Source of the DNA: Amoebidium appalachense | Taxonomy: Eukaryota > Ichthyosporea | Direction: 5' to 3' | DNA: 64,000 nucleotides | Assembly: GCA_963693365.1 (NCBI GenBank) | Contig: CAVNZM010000005.1 | Coordinates: 12,524,001-12,588,000 of the forward strand | Shown here: piece after piece, positions 15,614 through 24,262 of the stretch | Numbering within the stretch: the stretch's first letter is position 1 | How the letters are laid out: every line of letters begins with the position of its first letter | Translations under genes and position numbers: made by a program | Notes under the pieces: model-generated | What the model was told of the DNA's origin: nothing | What the model saw: the letters and a program-made list of their open reading frames with translations, nothing else | Databases searched by the model: none

Positions 15614-15668
<55 letters not shown>

Positions 15669-16240
15669 CGTGTGTGTATGCCGGCACGTGCGTGCGAGCA
15701 TGCATGTGTGTATGCGGGCGTGTGCATATGTTTGTGGTTACGGTGGCAAGGGGGAAGGGGGAAGCGGGAAGGGGTGAGTTAGAATCTGATAGAAAGTAAG
15801 ATTCCCTTCCTTTTCTTTCCTCTCGCATTTCTTTCTTTTTCTCTCTCTCTCTCCCCCCCCCCACCCCCTTCCCCCATTTGGGTGGGGTTGGAGTGGGGGT
15901 GGGGTGGTGTATGTGTGTGTGTGTGCGTGTGCGTGTGCGTGTGCGTGTGCGTGTGCGTGTGCGTGTGCGTGTGCGTGTGCGTGTGTGTCTGTGTCTGTGT
16001 GGTGATCGTTGTGGGTGGTGGTGGTGGTGGTGGGGGGGGGGGTTTAGATTTTTGGTTACTACCTGTGCACACAGTGCCTGGCTGGAGGGTAAGGTTGTTT
16101 GTCCATCCCGCAGCACATTTGGCCGGCCGGCACACAGCCCCCGTGCATTGCCCGGCCGTAGGATAAAAGGAGAAACCGGGTTGGCAGCCGCTAACAGCGG
16201 CGCATGCTGTGTGTTTGTGTGTATGTGTGTGTGTGTGTGT

Positions 16241-16273
<33 letters not shown>

Positions 16274-16300
16274 TGTGTATGTGTGTGCGTGGGCGCATAA

Positions 16301-16363
<63 letters not shown>

Positions 16364-18881
16364 CGTGTGTGTATGCCGGCACGTGCGTGCGAGCATGCAT
16401 GTGTGTATGCGGGCGTGTGCATATGTTTGTGGTTACGGTGGCAAGGGGGAGGGGGGAAGTGGGAAGGGGTGAGTTAGAATCTGATAGAAAGTAAGATTCC
16501 CTTCCTTTTCTTTCCTTTCGCATTTCTTTCTTTCTCTCTCTCTCTCTCTCCCCCCCCCCCCCCCCCCCCCCCCCCCTTCCCCCATTTGGGTGGGGTTGGA
16601 GTGGGGGTGGGGTGGTGTGTGCGTGTGCGTGTGTGCGCGCGCGCGCGCGCGTGCGCGTGTGTGTCTCTGTGTGGTGATCGTTGTGGTGGTGGTGGGGGGG
16701 GGGGGTTAGATTTTTGGTTACTACCTGTGCACACAGTGCCTGGCTGGAGGGTAAGGTTGTTAGTCCATCCCGCAGCACATTTGGCCGGCCGGCACACAGC
16801 CCCCGTGCATTGCCCGGCCGTGGGGTAGTAAGAGTAGCCGGCTTGGCAGTTACTCACAGCGGCACAGGCTGTGAGGGGTGGTGAGGGGAAATGGGTTAAG
16901 GATGCAAAAAAGCGTGCGAGGTACACATCATAAGTACCGAGTGCACATTCACGACAAACAACAGAGTGCATATTCGGCATCAAAAAAGAAGATCACACTA
17001 AGAGCACCAGAGCGGGGGAGGGGGGAGGGAGGGGGGGAGGGGGGGGGGGGGGGGTAGGCGGGGGTATTAGAGTTGTGGCGCATTAACCTCTAGAGGACCG
17101 GACTAATTGAATCTACTGTAAGCCGGTAGGGACCTAGGCCGCGTTCACACGGGCGGGATATGACATGGCAAATGCTGCCATATATGGTAACAAATATCTG
17201 ATTGGGATATTTCAAATACCCCAAATCGCTCTTCACACTGGCAGGATATGATATAGCGAATTTCCTTTTTTGGTTAATTAAATATGCCAGTTGGGATATT
17301 AATTAGCCGGGGGATTGGGGGTATGTCTATTTTATATGCAAGAGGGATATGTGCCGCGCCGGCACTTTGTAAGTCTTACTTTATCAAAATATATAAAAAG
17401 TTCAGAAAAAACATTTATATTATTAAATAAACCGCTGTAAAATTTTCTATTTTGCATAAGTCAAACAAAAGAAATTTTGTTGTAGAGACGACACAAAGAT
17501 GTTTTTTTTTAGCGTTTTGCTCTTCACGGCTTAGCGCGCGGCGCTGACATATGACATCCGACCTGGCATATTTGCGCGTCCACTGTGAACAATGGGGTAT
17601 CGATTTCGGCCTATCCCGGGAATCTTGCAAATATCCCTGGCCTATCATATCCACCCAGTGTGAACGCGGCCCTAAACAACTCTATTGCGGCTCATATTCG
17701 ATAGAAAAAGTTCAAATAAATTGCTTATGCCGACAGGTATATGTCCTACCTACAAAATTTACTATGATGGTTTTGGGAAAAGATCATTATTTCATATACT
17801 TTTATATCTGTTTCTGCAGTGACTTTCGAGATTTTTAAAAAACTTTTGAGTTGCCATCGGATGTCGACTGAACCGGCCAATGTTTGTTTTGTCATTTGGA
17901 GCCATTTTCAAAATGGTCCAATCAGAAGATTGCATTGACAGCACTTCGATGTCGTCATTGACTCGTCATGCCGGCAAGCACCCTTTGTAGATACACCATA
18001 TACAAGGTATCGTTATTAGACTTAAGGTGAGTTTTTTTTTGCATAATACGAAGGATCAGTGTATTTTCTAATCTCGTGCAACTTTTATTTGGCTTAGTTC
18101 CTTATTTCATGTTCACATTAGAGCACAAACTTGGTCGTCTCCGTGCTGGTGACCTCAATCTCGATCTCGTGGTATTTACGGTCCTCAAGAGGCTAAACTC
18201 CACAAGCAAAACGTTTGCGTAATACTTCTCCACGGTATCTTCAACTTCAAAGACTGAGATGTCACAAAGCAAAGAGAAAACCAAGGAAGGCTTAAAAAAA
18301 AGAAACACACACAAACCATAACCCTCTCTCTCTCCCCCCCCCCCTCTCTCCCCCCACCTCCCCCTTCTCCGTCCCCCTCCTCCCCCCACCCCCACCCCCC
18401 TCCCCATGGGTCCCGATTTCTCACCTGTGCACACAGTGCCTGGCTGGAGGGTAAGGTTGTTAGTCCATCCCGCAGCACATTTGGCCGGCCGGCACACAGC
18501 CCCCGTGCATTTTCCGGCCGTAGGGTAGAAAGAGTTGCCGGCTTGGCAGCTACTAACAGTGGCACATGCTGTGAAGGGTGGTGAGGGGAACGGGGTTCAG
18601 AATGTATCACAGTGTACGAAACAAGGCAGCTACCCAACGGTGGCTTTTATTTTCGAGGGAGAAACGATGAAAAATAGAGCTATCTGGCGAGTTGGCGTCA
18701 CACAGCGTGTTAAAATGGTATCCTGACAAGGGGTATTTATGAACTGCCCAAGCAGAATCACTGACCAATATACCATCAAAACATACTATAGTCATTGGTG
18801 CAATATTCAGTGCACATTAACTCACATCATACGTGCGTTTCGGTCCCCGCCTCTCCCCCCCCTCTCCTCCCCCCTCCCCCC

Positions 18882-18934
<53 letters not shown>

Positions 18935-19113
18935 ACCACCACCACCACCATAGGCCCCGATCATTCACCTGTGCACACAGTGCCTGGCTGCAAGGTGAGG
19001 TTGTTAGTCCATCCCGCAGCACATTTGGCCGGCCGGCACACAGCCCCCGTGCATCTTCCGGCCGTGGGGTAGTAAGAGTAGCCGGCTTGGCAGCCACTCA
19101 CAGCGGCACAGGC

Positions 19114-19195
<82 letters not shown>

Positions 19196-19229
19196 AGTGG
19201 GCGGCTTTTTTTATTTTTATTTTTTTAGG

Positions 19230-19276
<47 letters not shown>

Positions 19277-19421
19277 ATACCTGTGCATGCACTACCGGGC
19301 AGGGTGGTGAGGCTGTTCTGCCAGCCCGACACACAGCGGCCCGGCTTGCACACGGCCGTACAGCTGCCCCGGGTAGGATACACCGTGTAGCCCGTCTGGC
19401 ACCCACGTGCGGGCGCACAGG

Positions 19422-19470
<49 letters not shown>

Positions 19471-20162
19471 AGTTGGGTGGGTTGGGGGGTGGGGAAGGGA
19501 GGGAGGAGGGGGGGGTAAGGATCGACGACAGGGTTGTATGTTTCGAAACACACGAAACAGCGTAGGCAAATGATACGCAAACATGCAAAGCAAAAGGTGG
19601 AGAATCGAACACAGACACACCAGGCGAGATTCTATTTCCCAAGAACATGGCATGCCTTGTTTTGCGTGGTTGGAAGTTGGGCATTGGCAGCCATCTATGT
19701 CCATCTCGATAGACGACAGCAAACAACCCGAGTTGCATGGCCTTAGTGTGAATCGGAGGTGTGTGTGCAGTACCAATCACGCGCATGCCGTGTGGCCATG
19801 TCTGAATGCAGCCACTTCGAGTGTTTGCAAACCATCCCTCCTCCCCACTGGCTGGAGCCTAAAAATATCATCAACAAGCCAACATCCCATCACGGCCACC
19901 TTACACGCAGCCACAAACTTCGCTGCACGCTTCACCACAATCATATAGTTGCACAGTAGCCACATGTATGCGACACATACACACAGACGCGCACACGCGC
20001 GGGGGAGGGGGTGGGGTGGAGGGTTGGGGGAGGGGGCATTCCACAAAACGACATGTCGCTATGGACTGGGTGTGTGTATGGGGGGGGGGGGGAGCACTTA
20101 CTTTGGGCCAATGCAGATCCCAGAAGGCACAGGGCGACTGCTGCCACCTCAAGAATCCTCAT
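493..20162 (-). CDS. Secreted mosaic protein: Cys-module array, hevein-like, PAN, TSP1, beta-helix (3' partial)
   Basis: One gene read right to left; 31 exons rebuilt from GT/AG sites with compatible phases, about 1,215 residues so far. Domain order: signal peptide, eight six-Cys modules, hevein-like, PAN, TSP1, short linker, pectate-lyase-like beta-helix, TSP1, TSP1. The last exon I can define (493-666) ends with a phase-1 donor, so the gene continues past base 1. The domains point to an extracellular, carbohydrate-binding or cell-wall-acting protein; the substrate is unknown. Exon coordinates are in the block entries. Weak points are the exon at 5938-5984, whose end phase does not match the next exon, and the donor near 1255, which lies in a GT repeat. 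It could be two genes, but I see no stop or new start between the blocks. Confidence 0.8.
1075..1443 (-). CDS. Exons 29-30: TSP1 repeat 2 (split)
   Basis: Exon 29 (about 1259-1443) carries a Gly/Thr-rich linker and [15 protein letters not shown], then [12 protein letters not shown]. Exon 30 (about 1075-1125) continues [10 protein letters not shown]. The W-x-x-W, C-x-x-x-C-G and R-x-R-x-C features define a TSP1 repeat, although the sixth Cys is not evident. The donor of exon 29 lies in a GTGTGTG run, so the exact junction is ambiguous: a donor a few bases downstream of GAG keeps phase 1. Confidence 0.65.
1882..11322 (-). CDS. Exons 14-28: linker and pectate-lyase-like right-handed beta-helix
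   Basis: Exons: 11258-11322 (linker), 10573-10650, 10002-10046, 9600-9659, 8775-8875, 8161-8236, 7037-7089, 6183-6237, about 5938-5984, 5483-5593, 4718-4802, 3937-4103, 3240-3547, 2584-2746 and 1882-1957. The block opens with [12 protein letters not shown] and runs into [20 protein letters not shown], the strand-loop start typical of the pectate_lyase_3 superfamily. Later markers are [23 protein letters not shown], a Trp/Asn-rich coil region and SLFEAQ near the end, all seen in secreted beta-helix proteins of this type. Introns here are phase 0, 1 or 2, unlike the phase 1-1 modules around it. The activity (lyase, hydrolase or binding only) cannot be told. The exon at 5938-5984 ends one phase off the next, so it or a missing small exon needs transcript support. 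Confidence 0.75.
3845..3919. repeat. (GT)n microsatellite
   Basis: About 37 uninterrupted GT units, just below the exon at 3937-4103 and so just inside its donor side on the sense strand. Confidence 0.95.
4238..4475. repeat. Degenerate TA-rich tandem repeats
   Basis: Imperfect units around CTTCTGTATGCC followed by AGTATATCTCC recur about five times around a (TA)n core at about 4388-4414. They lie in the intron between the exons at 4103 and 4718. Confidence 0.6.
7371..7440. repeat. (AC)n-(AG)n compound microsatellite
   Basis: A run of about 50 nt of AC followed by about 20 nt of AG, in the intron between the exons at 7089 and 8161. Confidence 0.95.
8071..8151. repeat. (GT)n microsatellite
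   Basis: About 40 GT units ending nine bases before the exon at 8161-8236; on the sense strand this is a (CA)n tract just after its donor. Confidence 0.95.
11716..11859 (-). CDS. Exon 13: TSP1 repeat 1
   Basis: A 144-nt phase 1-1 exon encoding [20 protein letters not shown], then C, a Gly/Thr stretch, [14 protein letters not shown]. It shows the W-x-x-W, C-S-x-T-C-G-G-G, R-x-R-x-C and six-Cys pattern of thrombospondin type 1 repeats. Donor GTAGGT leaves phase 1. Confidence 0.9.
12287..12823 (-). CDS. Exons 11-12: PAN/apple domain
   Basis: Two exons, 12755-12823 (69 nt) and 12287-12433 (147 nt), both phase 1-1. The first encodes [20 protein letters not shown] and the second continues [20 protein letters not shown], then GLCALK and VSGVR. 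This is the usual PAN_4/apple layout: an N-terminal Cys, a C-C-x-x-C helix, C-x-x-W/F in the core, a G-x-C-x-L-K strand and a closing S-G-V. PAN domains bind proteins or sugars outside the cell. The intron falls at the loop before the central helix. Confidence 0.85.
13471..13644 (-). CDS. Exon 10: hevein-like chitin-binding domain, Cys-poor
   Basis: A 174-nt exon, phase 1-1, with acceptor CCCCCAG and donor GTTAGC. It encodes a 58-residue module with [18 protein letters not shown], then [11 protein letters not shown] and a VDY tail. This follows the pattern of hevein/chitin-binding type 1 domains found in mosaic extracellular proteins (RCG-x-x-FPAPDG ... CCS-x-x-GWCG-x-T ... VDY). Only four of the usual eight cysteines remain: the double Cys is a single Cys and the distal Cys cluster is absent. 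Fold and chitin binding are therefore uncertain, though the SSGGYCG aromatic core is kept. Confidence 0.7.
13645..13747. repeat. Poly-G/(GA)n/poly-G block
   Basis: A long G run, about 19 GA units, then a second G run. On the sense strand this is a poly-C/(TC)n polypyrimidine tract leading straight into the CCCCCAG acceptor of the hevein-like exon. Confidence 0.9.
14127..19421 (-). CDS. Eight-exon array of an unrecognised six-cysteine module
   Basis: Exons 2-9: 19281-19421, 18969-19112, 18425-18568, 16725-16868, 16063-16206, 15370-15513, 14852-14995 and 14127-14273. Each is 141-147 nt, starts and ends in phase 1, and encodes one module of 47-49 residues. The usual spacing is C-x5-C-x12-C-x4-C-x4-C-x15-C, with a conserved G-Y/F-x-x-Y after the second Cys, a V-C-x-P-x-x-C core, and a tail like [13 protein letters not shown]. 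Exons 3-7 are nearly identical and look recently duplicated; 2, 8 and 9 are diverged (exon 2 has C-x3-C in the core, exon 9 C-x6-C at the start). All six cysteines are kept in every copy, which suggests three disulfides. I do not recognise the family; it may be a small adhesive or carbohydrate-binding module. Confidence 0.85.
15361..16868. repeat. Tandem duplication of exon-plus-intron units
   Basis: The exons at 15370-15513, 16063-16206 and 16725-16868 start 693 and 662 bp apart. The introns between them are also near copies, including the order of (GT)n, (GC)n and (GT)n tracts, a CT-rich block and a GTTAGAATCTGATAG stretch. The duplication therefore happened at DNA level and is recent enough for introns to be aligned by eye. 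The third unit has lost most of the long GT tract. Confidence 0.85.
17137..17671. mobile_element. MITE-like element in an intron
   Basis: A 535-bp segment inside the intron between the exons at 16868 and 18425. It has terminal inverted repeats: the left end begins GGCCGCGTTCACAC and the right end is its complement, with imperfect pairing extending to about 30 bp (GGATATGA region). CTA lies directly outside both ends (17134-17136 and 17672-17674), a 3-bp target duplication as in PIF/Harbinger-type elements. It has no open frame of its own. The interior is rich in GGGATAT. Confidence 0.7.
18118..18262 (-). pseudogene. Coding-like remnant in an intron
   Basis: On the minus strand two adjacent stretches in different frames look protein-coding rather than random: one with [17 protein letters not shown], then in another frame [20 protein letters not shown] followed by VL and a stop at 18118-18120. 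A TTTAG acceptor-like site lies at the join. It may be a degraded gene fragment, an alternative last exon or a small nested gene. I do not recognise the family. Confidence 0.3.
19115..19193. repeat. (GT)n microsatellite abutting a splice acceptor
   Basis: Nearly pure GT. On the sense strand it reads (CA)n and runs into the CACAG acceptor of the exon at 18969-19112. Confidence 0.95.
20102..20162 (-). CDS. Exon 1: signal peptide
   Basis: The ATG is the complement of 20160-20162. It encodes [20 protein letters not shown], a typical signal peptide: a positively charged start, a hydrophobic core and an Ala-x-Ala-like cleavage region. The donor is a perfect GTAAGT (complement of 20096-20101) and leaves phase 1, which matches the next exon. 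The protein is therefore expected to enter the secretory pathway. No clear TATA box was seen in the few hundred bases upstream. Confidence 0.85.
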
Positions 20163-22572
20163 ATTGCTGCAGTACCGTGGAGTGTTACATAGATGTCGAC
20201 GAACGAACCTTTGGGTGTTCGAGGTTTTTAACATCAAAACGAATCATACTTTGGTTTCGAGAGGCTGGGAAGAAGGAAACACAAAAAGTTCGTGGCCTTG
20301 CCTCACAGTTGCTTAGACCCTGGCTAACGGTTAGCTATTCATTTGCGTCTCTCTGCTACCCCCTATCCCGTATTTCTCCCTTTCCTTCTCTGTTTCTTCC
20401 CAACCTCTTCCCCCTGTCTCGCCCAGCGTGCATACACGCAAGCTGCATGCGCGCACATACATGGGACTTTATTGCCTGAGGTCAAAATCACTACCGTATT
20501 TCACATGCAAGCATAGAGCTTTACACATAGAGGCAGTAGCCACGCTTTGCAAAAGCGCGCTCGAAGACGGAGAGGTGAGAGGCAGACAGGCATACGCACA
20601 CGCACATTCGCATATACACAACAAACACACAAACACGTTGGGGCGTGTGCGCACGCACTCAAGCACCTGGGCTTTTATGTGCACCTACTTGCACACACGC
20701 ACACATACGCACACACTCATACACACACACACGTACGTACACACGCATGCACGCACGCACGCACGGATACGTGTACAGGCAAGCTCACAGTGGCTTCGTT
20801 CATTTCTACTGCAACTACTGTGCCAGGTTCAAACCAACACCAACGCCATCACCGTACCTGTCTCTCCGATCACATAACCAAGCAAGTATTATTGTTTACT
20901 TCTTTCAATCTTGAGCTACCTATGGCTATTCTATGCTGTGGCAGAAATTTTCAAAAACGGCCTGCGATACTAAATGTACCGATCTAGCACCGCCACATCT
21001 CCACATGGGTGTTTTCCTGAGTTCAAGCTACGCTTTTTCCCCTTTCCTTCATGCGAAATCGTTCCTTCTTTCCTCTTTGTTCTTACTACAGTGTAGACTG
21101 GGAAAGTTGTGAACTTGTGAGTTGTGAGTCACTAGTCACCGGTGACTAAGCCGGTGACACAACCCACGAACAGCGTTCACGTTTTGACAAATCCGGCCGG
21201 CCTGCTGCCTGCATTCCAAAAAGGGCTATAAACCCAGTGTTCCCAGGAATCCAAAAGTCCCGAAAGGTGCATGCCAGTTAGTTTCCAAAAGTGTTTCAGC
21301 AACTGGACAAATAAATGCTTTTACAGAATTCAAAATAGCACGGCTGGCGCCTCTACCTTATTACTTACTCTTTGTAAGTAGTACATTTTTTCCTACAGCT
21401 CAGGCTGTAGGAAACTCCCGCAAACCGTGCACTAAAGTACATTTGCACACCCTGTTTACAAACGAGGAATGAACCAATCAGTTCACGCGGTCTATCTTAT
21501 AATAAAATACCGAGAATCTAGATTACGACAGTACAATAAAAAGTGCCTCCCATGGGACACCAAAATTTTGATATGTCATTAGAATTGATAGCACTTTCTT
21601 ACTTATTCAAGGTCTTTGCTTGGTTCTATGGGAAGATGGAGCGGTTATCGATGCTCTTACAGTGCCACATGGTCATGGAGCCACATGTACATGTACATCT
21701 AAACAAATCATGCCATCGGCTAAGAATACACTGCGTTTTGATTGGCTGTTCGGCACATATCATCGGAAATCCCCAGCCGCTGGCGGCGCTGGGCCACTGG
21801 CGCCATCCGCATCACTTGATGGCGCCAGGCGTGCTTGACGCCTGTGAAAACTCTCGAATATTTAATGATATGTAGGCCTAGAGCGCTTGAAACTTTCTGT
21901 GTGGCAGCTTGCAAGCACTTGTATTATTTCTGCTGGCCGCGGTATTTATACAGTTGCCTTATCACTCCAGTCAGTTAGATCCACCAATCGTGTGATAGGA
22001 AATGTTTGATTGGAAGTTTCTTATTGTGGTTTGATCAGTGGAGAACTCTATGGGGATGAGCCTCGGTCGAAACCTTTCGAAATTTCATCTTTGGCACGCT
22101 CAAGCTTTGAAACACAGGCAGTGTTGTTGATGTACATAGTTTTCTTTTAAATATAGCTGTGCACATTCACAAAAAAGTGATATTCGGGCGATTTATCGCA
22201 TCTGTGTTGTTATGGCACGTTACTAAGAATTCCTGTAAACCAGGCTGTGAAATCGGGGCCCGGGGGGAATTGTCCCTGATCAGACTCCGAAAAATGTCCC
22301 TAATTTTTTGAGGTTAGGTCCACCGGATTTTCAACCAGTGGCTCAATTACAGCCAAAACTACAAAACAAAAGAACCCTAAAAAATCTTAGGTGCTCTATT
22401 AGGGCCATCCAGGCAGAAGAAAAGGTGCTAAAATGGCACAAGCCAAAAACGAATTTCACACCCTGCCGTAAAGCTCCGGTGAATGCTGATTGGCCCCCGG
22501 CACATTTTTCCAAGTCACGTGACTTGCATGGATGACTCGTGCTGGCAGTGCAGTGCTGCCTGGCTGCCCGTT
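20163..22572. other. Intergenic: no gene seen
   Basis: Upstream of the mosaic gene. It contains CA-rich simple sequence (about 20580-20770), a GTCACCGGTGAC palindrome near 21140, and unique AT-rich sequence with several CCAATCA-type motifs. No open frame with coding character or splice partners was found. Confidence 0.5.
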
Positions 22573-22856
22573 CCACGGCTAAGCCTATGTAAATCTATCC
22601 CAAAAACTACCTAAATATCATATTGCTTTTCTCCCGATCTATCACAAAACCTACCTAAATATCATAGATCATATCCCGGAAAATCCCGAAAAATGGACCT
22701 AAATATCAAGTTCATCTATCCCTTGGGCCCCTATCTATCCCGAGAAATATCATTTTTCTCTCGCTGAAGCCTAAATATCCGGGCTAATATCCGGTGCTAA
22801 ACTTAGCCCGGCGGGCAGGTATCCATAATATTTCGAAGACTCAGGCCTAAGTATCA

Positions 22857-22952
<96 letters not shown>

Positions 22953-23159
22953 GGTGGGTGGGTGGGTGGGTGGGTGGGTGGGGGCGGGGGGGGGGGGGGG
23001 GGGGGGGGGGGGGCCGGAGGGGGGGGGGGGGGGGGGGGGATGCATGCATGCATAAAAAGGATATGCATATGGATCATATGCACCATTACGTACGTGTGAG
23101 TCGTGACAAGTCTGCAGTGCACGTGTGGCCGGCCCCGGCCTCGATTGAGGGCGGGGGGT

Positions 23160-23221
<62 letters not shown>

Positions 23222-23295
23222 GGGAATAACTTGTATGCATGCATGAAAAAGAGTGTGTGTGCACGAACCAGAAGGCCAAAGGCTGGGGGGGCCGC

Positions 23296-23328
<33 letters not shown>

Positions 23329-23702
23329 AAGGCACGGGACGGTCTTGCCACCACAATGAAATTTTATCCTTGCTCACGTCGACTAAAATACTACATATAC
23401 ATGACTTTTTATCAGCCTGACTTTGCTCTCGTTCACAACCTTGATCTTAGCCTATTTGCTGTGATATCCCTGGCCACAAACATATATAATATATCCCTAA
23501 ACCCACGGGATACCTAAATCTATCCTGAGCGCTCGACCGGGATATATCCACCCCCTGTGGATAGATTGGAAATCCCGCCCCTCCCTAAATATCATTTGGA
23601 ACTATCCCAAAACTGCCTAAATATCCGGATATATCCCATATCCCGAGGACCCCTAAATATCCTGTGGAGATGCGGGATTTTTTTACATAGGCTTATCCAC
23701 GG
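22573..23702. mobile_element. TIR-bounded non-autonomous element
   Basis: The ends pair as inverted repeats: the left starts CCACGGCTAAGCCTATGTAAA and the right, complemented, matches 18 of those 21 bases, including TAAGCCTATGTAAA. Inside are many CTAAATATC and ATATCCC words on both sides of a (GT)n, (GGGT)n and poly-G core (22860-23325). It has no open frame beyond simple repeats. No clear target duplication was identified. Confidence 0.55.
22860..23325. repeat. (GT)n, (GGGT)n and long poly-G tracts
   Basis: About 85 nt of GT, about nine GGGT units, a G-rich block to 23039, then a second G run of roughly 60 nt ending at 23220 and a third near 23300. One of the longest poly-G stretches in the window; strongly G-quadruplex-prone. 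Confidence 0.9.
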
Positions 23703-23760
23703 CCATCCTGCCATGAAGTGCATCAGCCTAGACGTGTGCGTGTGAGAGTGCATGTGCCAG

Positions 23761-23803
23761 CCAAGGCCTCCTACTATAGTCAGAGTAGCCTAGGAGGCCT
23801 TGG
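23761..23803. repeat. Perfect hairpin
   Basis: CCAAGGCCTCCTA at 23761-23773 pairs perfectly with TAGGAGGCCTTGG at 23791-23803 around a 17-nt loop. Confidence 0.8.
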
Positions 23804-23912
23804 TGCCAGCCAGCCTCTGCCCACCTGCCGCAGACACAAACAGCCTTACTCAGTCCAGGCTGCAAGGTGCTGGAGTCCACTTCTCCGCCAGTTACCTTCT
23901 GAGGTAGCTCTT

Positions 23913-23978
23913 ATTTTTCAAGGGGTGGCGGACGACCTGAGAGGGGCTGATCACGTGACTCACCTACCCTTGAAAAAT
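23913..23978. repeat. Inverted repeat
   Basis: ATTTTTCAAGGG at 23913-23924 pairs with CCCTTGAAAAAT at 23967-23978, with further imperfect pairing outward. Confidence 0.75.
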
Positions 23979-24218
23979 AGAGGCTACGGAGGGCACAGTC
24001 AGGACGTGCCTGCTACTCCGCTGACTCCGGAACCAGCCTGGCAGACCCTTGGTGCAGACCTGGCAGCCTGCCAGGCTGATCGGCCTGCTGCCTTGTGTGC
24101 TTGCGTGTACACGTGCGTGTGCGGGCGTGTGTGTGTGTGTGCGTGTGTGTGTATGTGTGTGTGTGTGTGTGTGCGTGCGCGCGTGTACGTATGTGAGAAA
24201 GATGTGCCTGCTTTTTTC

Positions 24219-24262
<44 letters not shown>

